From Actinomycetota bacterium (GTDB lineage Bacteria > Actinomycetota > Humimicrobiia > Humimicrobiales > Humimicrobiaceae): a stretch of 7,427 nucleotides of DNA. The notes under the pieces were generated by a model. The model was not told where the DNA came from. It saw nothing but the letters and a program-made list of their open reading frames with translations, and searched no databases. How positions within the stretch are numbered: the first letter of the stretch is position 1; each line of letters starts with the position of its first letter. Below are positions 1-5,673 of the stretch, piece by piece. The stretch spans positions 1 to 7,427 of the forward strand of contig JAMCVO010000555.1 in NCBI GenBank assembly GCA_023475715.1, read 5' to 3'. The translations under genes were made by a program, and so were the position numbers.

Positions 1-64
1 ATCTAACAGTTTCAATATTTACATTAGCCTCTTTTGCAACCTGGCCAATTGTTAGTCCTTTCAT
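1..64 (-). CDS. merR: MerR-family metal-responsive regulator, N-terminal fragment
   Basis: Only the first 21 codons are in the window, and the gene continues off the left edge. The visible residues (MKGLTIGQVAKEANVNIETV, then R) match the first helices of the MerR winged helix-turn-helix. The pattern L-T-I-G-x-x-A-x-x-A-x-V-N-x-E-T-hydrophobic-R closely resembles the start of mercury-type MerR proteins. MerR proteins are homodimeric DNA-binding regulators that twist an overlong promoter spacer when the inducer binds. The ATG is preceded by a good GGAAGGTGAG ribosome binding site. Its own promoter holds a mercury-type dyad, so autoregulation is likely. In Firmicutes mer-type operons the regulator is usually first, with resistance genes downstream, which here would be outside the window. 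The metal-binding C-terminal part, which would decide the inducer, is not visible, so mercury is an inference from the DNA site and the N-terminus. Other heavy metals remain possible. Confidence 0.85.
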   Translation of the reverse strand, partial: MKGLTIGQVAKEANVNIETVR

Positions 65-84
65 ATAGCTCACCTTCCAACATT

Positions 85-116
85 ATTATAAAGTCTGTAC
101 TAAGGTACAGAGTCAA
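85..116 (-). promoter_or_regulatory. MerR-type promoter and operator with 20-bp spacer
   Basis: Read on the minus strand, a TTGACT -35 box (111-116) and a perfect TATAAT -10 box (85-90) are separated by 20 bp instead of the usual 17. The spacer region holds a perfect dyad of 7-bp arms, TCTGTAC and GTACAGA with 4 bp between, at 94-111. Overlong spacers with a dyad between the boxes are the hallmark of MerR-activated promoters. The 7-4-7 geometry and GTAC cores match the mercury operator of Tn501-type mer promoters. The start codon of the merR-like gene lies about 20 bp downstream of the -10 box, so this is its own promoter. Confidence 0.85.
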
Positions 117-324
117 GAGTTTTTTAAAAAATTATTTTTATCATTTTTGTTCTTTCTATTCACAGTAGCTCTTTTTCGGATTCTGCTATGGCTATTCTTT
201 ACAGTACTTTGTGACTACTTTAGCTTCCATGTAATTATACAATGGCTAGATCAAATTTACCGTCCTTATCAGCCTGATACAAAGATGCATATAGAAGATT
301 GCAGCCTTGTTGGAAAGTTCCAAT
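117..324. other. Intergenic stretch with no supportable gene
   Basis: This lies between the MerR-type promoter and the end of the broken JAB gene. A plus-strand open frame crosses it (147-353). It can only start at a TTG without a ribosome binding site, its N-terminal half is a T-rich hydrophobic run, and I do not recognise the product. A 14-bp imperfect palindrome, TTGGAA-AG-TTCCAA, sits at 310-323, just past the stop of the minus-strand pseudogene. It could form a small hairpin, but no T-tract follows on the minus strand. Confidence 0.5.
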
Positions 325-1036
325 CTAAAATGAGTGATTACATAGAAAGCTAATCTCGTTTTCTTCTACAGCATTTTCACTTAGCTCAATTTCTTCATAA
401 TTTGCTTTACTTTTACATCGGTAAGGGATTTCACCGTTTTCTGCCATAGAAGAATAGCTTGTACCACCCACAACAATGTGGTCTAAAATCTTGATTTCAA
501 GGGGATGAAAAATAACCACGAGTCTTTGTGTCAATGCTTTATACTCTGAGGAGAAATTTCTACTGCCTCCGGGATGATTATGAGCTAAAATCATAGCGCT
601 ACAATCGCATGCTATAGCATGCTTTAATATCTCTCTTGGATAAACAACAACTTGCCCAATACCCCCTTCCGACATGATTTTAGTTTCAATGACGTTATTG
701 CCGTTGTCTAGAAAAGCAACCATAAACCTTTCTTTATCCTTCATACCGCCTAAAAGGGCTAAAAAATATTGACCTGATGCAGTTGACAAATTTAAAATTT
801 AATTTAATTCTCTCCTCATTTTCATGTATTTTTAAGAGGCTATATGCGGAAATAAACTCATTAAGCAAACCCTATCTTTTCAAGCTGTTTTGATTTGATT
901 CCATAATCTGAGGATGCTCTAAGATATTAAAAGGGTTATTTTCTTTAGCATATTGCTCATCCTTTTTGTAAGGCAGTCCTGTTAAGCTTGTCAGCCCTTT
1001 TAAAAAGCTTTGGGTATGCTTCATATTTTGCTTCAC
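325..1036 (-). pseudogene. RadC-like JAB/MPN-domain protein, broken
   Basis: The C-terminal 154 codons (789-325) encode a clear JAB/MPN domain of the RadC type. They include the SEG motif with the catalytic-type Glu, the VYPREI block, LAHNHPGG, and an ILDHIVVG strand. RadC-like JAB proteins are common in phages and integrative elements, and their biochemical role is poorly defined. The upstream frame opens at GTG 1036, with an ATG alternative at 1024, two bases after the neighbour's stop. It runs 54 codons to an in-frame TAG at 872-874, then continues in the same frame (GLLNEFISAYSLLKIHENEE...) until about 797. An apparent extra base in a four-base homopolymer (794-797) there shifts it into the JAB frame. 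The JAMM motif H-x-H-x7-S-x-x-D reads HNHPGGSRNFSSEY, so the zinc-ligand Asp is Tyr, which a single GAT to TAT change would explain. The fragment from 789 could only be expressed from a TTG with a poorly spaced ribosome binding site. I call it a decayed remnant, probably of a mobile element. Sequencing error could explain one lesion but not all. Confidence 0.75.
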
Positions 1037-1038
1037 GG

Positions 1039-1277
1039 CTACGCCTTCCCCCTTTCTTTCTCCAGCATCTCAATGACTGATTTTACGTTTTTCAGCTTCT
1101 CATAAACCTCTTGGAGCAAATCAAGCAATTCAAGCTGCAGAAAAAAGCTTTGATCCCCATACTTTCAAAACTTTTGTAAATCCTTTCTTCCGTATCAACA
1201 TCTAGTCCAATCAACTCAGTTAATAAACCTGCACACCTTTTATACTCCTCCATATCCATAAATATTTCTAAACTCAT
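1039..1277 (-). pseudogene. Small helical protein upstream of the JAB gene, frameshifted
   Basis: I do not recognise the family. The likely start is ATG 1277, placed after a GGTGG ribosome binding site; a GTG at 1289 is in frame. About 37 codons (MSLEIFMDMEEYKRCAGLLT...TEERIYKSFE) read well. The frame then switches near 1165-1170 to another that continues as YGDQSFFLQLELLDLLQEVY...EMLEKERGKA and ends at the TAG 1039-1041. Restoring one base, for example making the run read GAA-AAG-TAT, fuses both parts into a protein of about 79 residues. That protein is acidic, strongly helical and probably coiled-coil in its second half. The stop lies two bases before the GTG of the JAB gene, so the two were translationally coupled. 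Without the repair, translation ends early at 1092. Linkage to a RadC-like gene suggests a mobile-element cargo pair, but this is inference. Confidence 0.55.
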
Positions 1278-1333
1278 CCACTCTTCCACCTTTCACTATG
1301 TACTAATTAATTTTGTTCACCCGGCAATTTCTA

Positions 1334-1363
1334 AGTATACTACGTATTCCAGGCGTCCATCAA
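1334..1363 (-). promoter_or_regulatory. Probable sigma-A promoter for the broken gene pair
   Basis: On the minus strand TTGATG (1358-1363) and TATACT (1334-1339) are separated by 18 bp. They match the -35 and -10 consensus at four and five of six positions. The predicted start of transcription is about 50 bases before the ATG at 1277. No other promoter of similar quality is seen between here and the gene. Confidence 0.45.
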
Positions 1364-1438
1364 AGGGTGTATGAGTCAATATATGCAAATAGCTAACTGA
1401 ATTTTATCCTTACAGCCTAATATTTTTTATTTTCATCC

Positions 1439-1489
1439 GCATATTAAGTTTGTTACGGGGCAAAAATATGCTTGGGTTGTTGTTACCCA
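1439..1489 (+). promoter_or_regulatory. Possible promoter and operator region of the Cys-rich gene
   Basis: No clean sigma-A promoter is visible upstream of the Cys-rich gene. A GCATATT at 1439-1445 fits the sigma-E -35 pattern. It is followed after 15 bp by CAAAAATA (1461-1468), a partial match to the sigma-E -10 box. Just downstream lies a small inverted repeat, TGGGT and ACCCA with a 7-base loop (1473-1489). It would sit near the transcription start and could be an operator or a leader hairpin. Both assignments are tentative. Confidence 0.2.
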
Positions 1490-1530
1490 GACATTGAAAA
1501 ACAAACTAAATTAAAGGAGGTGTAACGGTT

Positions 1531-1875
1531 ATGACAATTGCACATACTTCTGTCCAGCAATTCCAGGCTTGCATTGATGCTTGCAACAGGTGCATGCAGG
1601 TATGCAATGAATGCTTGAACTCATGTCTTCAGGAAGAGGATGTAAAGGCAAGGGCAAACTGTATCAAAGTTTTAAGGGACTGTGCCGATGCTTGCTCTAT
1701 TGCTGCCCAGTACATGACCAGAAACAGCCAATTCGCAAAACAAATTTGTGGCCTTTGTGCTGCAATCTGCGATGCTTGTGCTAAAGAATGCGACATGTTC
1801 AAAGATGAACATTGCAAAAAGTGCGCAGATACTTGCCGTCAATGTGCCGATGAATGCCGCAAAATGGCTCAATAA
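1531..1875 (+). CDS. Cys-rich four-helix-bundle protein (DUF326/copper-storage-like)
   Basis: This 114-residue cytosolic protein has 19 cysteines, most spaced three or four apart along predicted helices. Examples are C14, C18, C21, C25, C28, C32 in the first helix, C44, C51, C55 in the second, C73 to C87 in the third and C95 to C109 in the fourth. That layout and length match the DUF326 four-helix-bundle family (YhjQ-like), which includes the copper storage proteins Csp. In Csp the inward-facing Cys bind many Cu(I) ions inside each bundle. There is no signal peptide or Tat motif, as in cytosolic Csp3-type members. The ATG follows a near-perfect AAAGGAGGTG ribosome binding site eight bases upstream, which suggests high expression. 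It is a single-gene unit closed by its own terminator, with no copper exporter or chaperone beside it. Copper binding is a family inference; some homologues may have other thiol or metal roles. Confidence 0.9.
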   Translation: MTIAHTSVQQFQACIDACNRCMQVCNECLNSCLQEEDVKARANCIKVLRDCADACSIAAQYMTRNSQFAKQICGLCAAICDACAKECDMFKDEHCKKCADTCRQCADECRKMAQ

Positions 1876-1888
1876 GTGTTTAAGGACA

Positions 1889-1918
1889 AAGGAGGCGTTA
1901 CGCCTCCTTCCTCTTTTT
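1889..1918 (+). terminator. Intrinsic terminator of the Cys-rich gene
   Basis: A perfect 9-bp stem, AAGGAGGCG and CGCCTCCTT, with a TTA loop begins 13 bases after the stop codon. It is followed by CCTCTTTTT. The GC-rich stem plus T-tract is a classic rho-independent terminator on the plus strand. On the minus strand the same stem faces the end of the 85-codon gene, but its T-tract is weak there. Confidence 0.9.
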
Positions 1919-1977
1919 CACTGTAAAATATTGCAGTGTACCCAAAATAATTTGTGTAATATCTCTTCTTTGAAACG

Positions 1978-2235
1978 TTACTCAATATCTTCTTTATCAA
2001 TGGTAAACGGAAAAATGAAAGAAACCGTAGCATTAGAACTTATATGTATTGTAATTTGAACAAAAGTTCCTAAGCTTTCTCTTTTGAAGACATAATAAAA
2101 ATCATGTGGTATCTGACCATTAATAAGTTCTGTTATGATAGTATTCAATCTTTGTTTGTTCAGATATTTATATTCCATAAGTCTTATAAAAAAATCAGTT
2201 GATAAAAAGTCTATAAATTTTTCTTGGTTATCCAA
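1978..2235 (-). CDS. Hypothetical protein, 85 residues, unrecognised
   Basis: I do not recognise this protein. I choose TTG 2235 as start because a strong AGAGGTGAT ribosome binding site lies just upstream at normal spacing. The in-frame GTG 2244 and ATG 2241 overlap that site and are too close. The first half (DNQEKFIDFLSTDFFIRLME, then a basic patch YKYLNKQR) looks helical. The second half reads as alternating beta strands (FYYVFKRESLGTFVQITIHI...ATVSFIFPFTI), so a small alpha/beta fold is likely. There is no signal peptide or clear membrane segment. It is convergent with the Cys-rich gene and co-directional with the DUF1540 gene, but a hairpin separates it from the latter. A 16-bp palindrome upstream suggests separate control. 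Reality of the gene rests on the ribosome binding site, reading frame and protein-like composition. Confidence 0.6.
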   Translation of the reverse strand: MDNQEKFIDFLSTDFFIRLMEYKYLNKQRLNTIITELINGQIPHDFYYVFKRESLGTFVQITIHISSNATVSFIFPFTIDKEDIE

Positions 2236-2271
2236 CGACATCACCTCTATGCTAATAATCTATTTATCAGA

Positions 2272-2287
2272 TAGCACAATTGTGCTA
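2272..2287. promoter_or_regulatory. 16-bp perfect palindrome, candidate operator
   Basis: TAGCACAATTGTGCTA is a perfect 16-bp palindrome with no loop. It lies 37 bases upstream of the chosen TTG start of the 85-residue gene and downstream of the hairpin at 2342-2373. Its location in the only promoter-sized gap for that gene makes a dimeric repressor or activator site plausible. No regulator is identified and I could not place convincing -35 and -10 boxes around it. Confidence 0.4.
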
Positions 2288-2341
2288 AACCATTCACACT
2301 TTTCTTATAATAAAAGTTTTTGGAGAACCAAGTTTCTAAAT

Positions 2342-2373
2342 ACATAAACGCCCTGGCTAAAGGGCGTTTATGT
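2342..2373 (-). terminator. Intrinsic terminator of the DUF1540 gene, possibly bidirectional
   Basis: A perfect 12-bp stem, ACATAAACGCCC and GGGCGTTTATGT, with an 8-base loop starts three bases past the DUF1540 stop codon. On the minus strand the GC core is followed by a T-rich stretch (TTTATGTATTT), which fits rho-independent termination. The outer A/T part of the stem is shared by both strands, so some bidirectional function is possible. It isolates the DUF1540 gene from the next minus-strand gene. Confidence 0.75.
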
Positions 2374-2376
2374 TAG

Positions 2377-2538
2377 TTATTTACCATCTTTAAATGTCGT
2401 GCAGCAAGTTCCATCACTTGTATCTGCCCTGCCGTCACCTTGCGGATTAACTTCTATGTTGTCTGCATGGCACATACGGCTTTTATTGTAGTGGCAGTTC
2501 GTTACGCCGCATTTAACGTGCATCTTTGGTGCATCCAT
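2377..2538 (-). CDS. DUF1540 domain protein, 53 residues
   Basis: The short frame encodes a small Cys-rich protein that fits the DUF1540 pattern. It reads MHVKCGVTNCHYNKSRMC, followed by ADNIEV, a Gly-rich turn, then ADTSDGTCCTTF. Cysteines at positions 10, 15, 23 and 45/46 are the family's conserved set and probably form a small metal-binding or disulfide knot. DUF1540 proteins are common in spore-forming Firmicutes and have no proven biochemical role. The ATG is preceded by AGGAGGTGG at ideal spacing, and an extended -10 promoter lies directly upstream. A terminator follows at once, so this is an independent transcript. The ger operon is divergent from it across a gap of about 190 bases. 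The copy is full length and shows no damage. Confidence 0.88.
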   Translation of the reverse strand: MDAPKMHVKCGVTNCHYNKSRMCHADNIEVNPQGDGRADTSDGTCCTTFKDGK

Positions 2539-2567
2539 CCTATTCCACCTCCTCTCAATTAATTCTT

Positions 2568-2597
2568 TTTATAGCATCTCCAACAATATCTCAACAA
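2568..2597 (-). promoter_or_regulatory. Extended -10 promoter of the DUF1540 gene
   Basis: On the minus strand TATAAA (2568-2573) is preceded by TGC, which gives an extended -10 element. A TTGTTG -35-like box (2592-2597) lies 18 bp further upstream. Transcription would start about 20 bases before the ATG, leaving just enough room for the ribosome binding site. Confidence 0.5.
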
Positions 2598-2731
2598 TAC
2601 CCAAGTTATCCTTATAGCATATAATCATGTTATCTAATTGCACATTTTTTATTCATGGTAATGTATAGCAAATTTATAAAAGCAAATAACTAATGTTAAG
2701 AAGTACAATAAAAAGGTGGTGATAAATAGCT
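2598..2731 (+). promoter_or_regulatory. Ger operon upstream region, promoter not resolved
   Basis: Germinant receptor operons are normally read by the forespore factor sigma-G, whose -10 pattern is CATnnTA. Two such matches lie here, CATGTTA (2626-2632) and CATGGTA (2654-2660). Neither has a convincing -35 box of the GnATA type at 17-18 bp. A third option pairs GTATA (2663-2667) with an imperfect AATAACTA. I can say only that the promoter is probably in this AT-rich stretch. The ribosome binding site AAGGTGGTGAT lies at 2713-2723, before the ATG at 2732. Confidence 0.25.
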
Positions 2732-4567
2732 ATGTCATTATTTAAGGTTATAAAAAAACTCCTTACTTATACAGAACCGATTAACCCTGAAGGCTTTGAA
2801 CTTCTGGAAGGGAAAAACGAGGGAATTGACCTTGAAAATCCGCATAAATACCCTACCTCAGCAAATGGGGACCGGGGCAACAAGAGTCAGGACAGTACAG
2901 ATGTAAATAACGATAATTCAAATAAAAGTATAGATAATCAAAAAGAGAAAAGGTTAAGAGGCAAAAAAACTCCTCTTACTGTGGATGAGTGGAAAGCTAC
3001 AAAAAGTCAGGAGAATAATACCCAAACAAAGAAACAACAGAATCAACAGATTGCAGGGAAAAGTGTATCTAAAGAACTGCAAGAAAACCTTGAAAAGATA
3101 AAAAAGGAGTTTAATATACCTGTGAATCAGGATATTGTTATCAGAAAATTCAAGATTGCAAGAAAAATTGATGCCGCTCTTATTTTTGTTGATGGAATGG
3201 TAGATAAGATAATTATTAATGACTTTATACTACGTCAATTGATGCCCCCGGACCATTTCACAGACTGTAAAGAGGAATGCCCAATGAGCTATATTGAAGA
3301 AAGTGTTCTATCTATCAACCAGGTTACACGATTGAATGAATACGATCAAATCATTCCTCAGATTTTAAACGGGCTGACAGGACTATTTATTCAGGGCTGT
3401 GAAGAATGCCTCCTGATAGAAAGCAGGGGCTATGAAAAAAGAAGCGTAGAAAAGCCTGCAACTGAAAATGTAATAATGGGTGCACAGGAAGGGTTTACAG
3501 AGAATTTACGCACAAATCTTACACTGATAAGAAAAATAGTAAAAAATAAAAATCTTGTCACCGAAATATTGCCCGTAGGTAAAACCAGCCATGGTAACTG
3601 TGGAATTGTATACCTTGACGGGATAGCTAACCCAGATATTATCCGCGAAGTAAAGAGGAGGATTGAAAGCCTTGATACAGATTTTGTATCAGGAAGTGGA
3701 ATGTTGGAAGAACTTATATCAGATAATCCATATATGATTTTTCCATATATTTTGACTACCGAACGTCCCGATAGATCAGCATCACTTATTATGGACGGTA
3801 GAGTCCTGATTATTTTCGACGGGTCTCCTTTTGCATCATCGGTGCCAGCAAGTTTCTTTGAAGCAATACAGTCCCCGGAAGATTTCTTTTTGAAATGGCA
3901 GTTTGCATCCGCTTTAAGGATTATAAGGTTACTTGGACTACTTTTCACCCTTTTCCTTCCAGGGTTGTATATTGCTCTTACCTTATTCCATCAAGAAATG
4001 GTGCCCACTGAGCTTTTAACTTCTATTGCTAAATCGAGGCAAAATGTCCCCTTTCCTACCATTATTGAGATATTAATGATGGAAGTTTCCTTTGAGCTAA
4101 TAAGGGAGGCTGGAATCAGGGTGCCTGGTGCTATAGGAACTACACTTGGTATTATTGGGGCTTTGATTTTAGGGCAGGCTGCAGTTTCTGCACAGATTGT
4201 GAGTCCAGTGCTTATTATAGTGGTTGCTGTCACAGGAATTGGCAGTTTTGCAATACCTACTTATGCACTGTCCTTTGCTATAAGGCTTATACGCTTTATA
4301 TTCATCCTCTTTGGAGCAATTGCAGGCTTTTATGGGATTTCTGCAGGTATACTGATTTTAGGGGGAATTGCTTGCAGCATGAAGTCATTCGGTGTGCCAT
4401 ACTTTTCCCCTATTTCACCAAAAACAAAGTCAAATCTTGATATTATTGTTTCAGCTCCTATTTCTAAACATAAACAAAGACCTGATTATATAAACCCATT
4501 AAATAGGAAAAGGCAAGGAGATATTACTCAGGGATGGAAAAAGAAAAGGGGAGATGATCAAGAATGA
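2732..4567 (+). CDS. gerKA: Spore germination receptor A subunit, GerA family
   Basis: This A subunit of a GerA-type germinant receptor sits in the inner spore membrane with the B and C subunits and helps sense nutrient germinants. The conserved soluble domain spans about 115-390. It includes DAALIFVDGMVDK (147-159), the signature block GAQEGFTENLRTN (250-262) and EELISDNPYMIFPYI. The C-terminal membrane domain, about 391-550, starts with LGLLFTLFLPGLYIALTLFH and has roughly five hydrophobic segments. It ends with FGVPYFSP and a basic cytosolic tail. At 611 residues it is longer than the usual 480-550. The extra length is mainly a hydrophilic Lys/Asn/Gln/Ser-rich region at about 40-110, of the kind seen in some other A subunits. 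The stop overlaps the next start by 4 bp (ATGA). The symbol is by family and the exact paralogue is not determined. Confidence 0.95.
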   Translation: MSLFKVIKKLLTYTEPINPEGFELLEGKNEGIDLENPHKYPTSANGDRGNKSQDSTDVNNDNSNKSIDNQKEKRLRGKKTPLTVDEWKATKSQENNTQTKKQQNQQIAGKSVSKELQENLEKIKKEFNIPVNQDIVIRKFKIARKIDAALIFVDGMVDKIIINDFILRQLMPPDHFTDCKEECPMSYIEESVLSINQVTRLNEYDQIIPQILNGLTGLFIQGCEECLLIESRGYEKRSVEKPATENVIMGAQEGFTENLRTNLTLIRKIVKNKNLVTEILPVGKTSHGNCGIVYLDGIANPDIIREVKRRIESLDTDFVSGSGMLEELISDNPYMIFPYILTTERPDRSASLIMDGRVLIIFDGSPFASSVPASFFEAIQSPEDFFLKWQFASALRIIRLLGLLFTLFLPGLYIALTLFHQEMVPTELLTSIAKSRQNVPFPTIIEILMMEVSFELIREAGIRVPGAIGTTLGIIGALILGQAAVSAQIVSPVLIIVVAVTGIGSFAIPTYALSFAIRLIRFIFILFGAIAGFYGISAGILILGGIACSMKSFGVPYFSPISPKTKSNLDIIVSAPISKHKQRPDYINPLNRKRQGDITQGWKKKRGDDQE

Positions 4568-5673
4568 TAAAAGAAGGAAAATTTGGACCTCACGAGGCCA
4601 TATGTTTAACTACTATTGCTATCTCTGCAAAAGCATTCTTTACAAGTCCCTCCATCATTGCAAATATTTTAGGTACAACAGGATGGCTTATGACACTAAT
4701 ATCCGCTGGTACTGCAATGCTTGGATTTTCATTTATTTACCTTTTGCTTAAACGCTTCCCAGATAAGGACATTGTGGAGATATTTGAAATATCTCTGGGG
4801 CGAATTTTAGGCTTTATGTTTGCAGGAGCTCTCGCCCTGTCAATGATTTTTGTTGCAGCTACCAGGATGCGGGAATTTACTGAAGTTTTAAAGGTTTATG
4901 TGCTGCCTTTAAGCCCGCCAAGTTTCATTTTAGGGATATTTGTAATTGGAGCTGCAATAATGTGCCTTTTGGGTTTGGAGACTATTGCAAGATTTGCCAA
5001 ATTGTCTGCTTATGCATTACTGTTAAGCTTTATTCTCGTACTTGCTCTTGGCTGGAAAAATTATGATATTCACCGCATCTTCCCTATACTCGGATATGGT
5101 GCATGGCCTTTGGTGCACCATGGCTTAATAAGAAGTTCAGCTTATGGAGAGGTAGTTATTCTTTCAGTGATTGCAGGTTCGCTTCAGGGCACAAAATATA
5201 TAAAAAGGGTAGGCTTTATAAGTCTTGTACTGTCAGGATTAATTATATCGGCATCCATCCTTGCCTTTACTCTAACTTTTCCATATTATACGGCAAAAGA
5301 GGTTACCTCCCCAATGTATCAAATGACTACATTGATTGATTATGGGAGGTTTTTTCAAAGGATAGACCCAGTATTCCTTTTTGTATGGAACATAAGCACC
5401 TTTATTTCAGTGATAATAGTGTTTTATGCATTTTTAAGCATATATTGTAAAATGTTCAGGATACAGGATATGCGGCCTGCAGTAATACCATCTACAATTA
5501 TCCTATTTGCATTGAGCATGATTCCAAGGGATATGGCCAGTATAGTATTTAGAAATGTACAAGGGCTTAGAAGTTATGGTTGGGTTATTTTTTATATTCT
5601 TCCTCTTATCACTTTGATTATCGCTAAAATACGAAAAAAAGGACAAAGGAAAGAAGGGGAACAGAATGCGTAA
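4564..5673 (+). CDS. gerKB: Spore germination receptor B subunit, GerAB-type permease
   Basis: This integral membrane B subunit belongs to the spore permease family (GerAB, in the APC superfamily). In B. subtilis the B subunit is the part that binds the germinant. I count about ten hydrophobic segments, near 11-27, 41-62, 81-98, 120-138, 144-163, 189-207, 215-239, 268-294, 306-322 and 338-355, the usual number. The 369-residue length is typical. The N-terminus (GKFGPHEAICL) and the RFPDKDIVEIFEISLGRILG loop after helix 2 match family positions. The ligand cannot be predicted from the sequence. The start overlaps the A gene by 4 bp, with a GGGGAG ribosome binding site ten bases upstream. The end overlaps the C gene by 8 bp. 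This arrangement indicates translational coupling and balanced subunit amounts. Confidence 0.95.
   Translation: MIKEGKFGPHEAICLTTIAISAKAFFTSPSIIANILGTTGWLMTLISAGTAMLGFSFIYLLLKRFPDKDIVEIFEISLGRILGFMFAGALALSMIFVAATRMREFTEVLKVYVLPLSPPSFILGIFVIGAAIMCLLGLETIARFAKLSAYALLLSFILVLALGWKNYDIHRIFPILGYGAWPLVHHGLIRSSAYGEVVILSVIAGSLQGTKYIKRVGFISLVLSGLIISASILAFTLTFPYYTAKEVTSPMYQMTTLIDYGRFFQRIDPVFLFVWNISTFISVIIVFYAFLSIYCKMFRIQDMRPAVIPSTIILFALSMIPRDMASIVFRNVQGLRSYGWVIFYILPLITLIIAKIRKKGQRKEGEQNA

Noticed and set aside
147..353. Plus-strand 68-codon open frame between the MerR promoter and the JAB pseudogene
   Set aside because: It has a TTG start with no ribosome binding site, a T-rich hydrophobic start, an overlap with the end of the minus-strand gene and no recognisable family.
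872..874. In-frame TAG in the JAB gene read as pyrrolysine or another recoded codon
   Set aside because: A separate frameshift downstream and a broken neighbouring gene make simple decay the better explanation.
1629..1872. Minus-strand open frames opposite the Cys-rich gene
   Set aside because: They are shadows caused by the repetitive Cys codon pattern, without ribosome binding sites. The plus-strand family match is clear.
2135..2347. Plus-strand 70-codon open frame opposite the 85-residue gene
   Set aside because: It has no ribosome binding site, runs through the palindrome into the terminator hairpin, and lies opposite a better supported frame.
2651..2700. A definite sigma-G promoter for the ger operon
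   Set aside because: CATnnTA-like -10 boxes exist, but no -35 box of adequate quality at correct spacing could be paired, so it is listed only as an unresolved region.
3479..3517. GAQEGF in place of the GPREGF-type signature of GerA A subunits
   Set aside because: This block varies among A subunits, and the flanking conserved residues are intact, so I do not treat it as a defect.
3430..3948. 172-codon minus-strand open frame inside the A-subunit gene
   Set aside because: It is fully contained in a strongly conserved GerA-family gene and has no plausible start signals.
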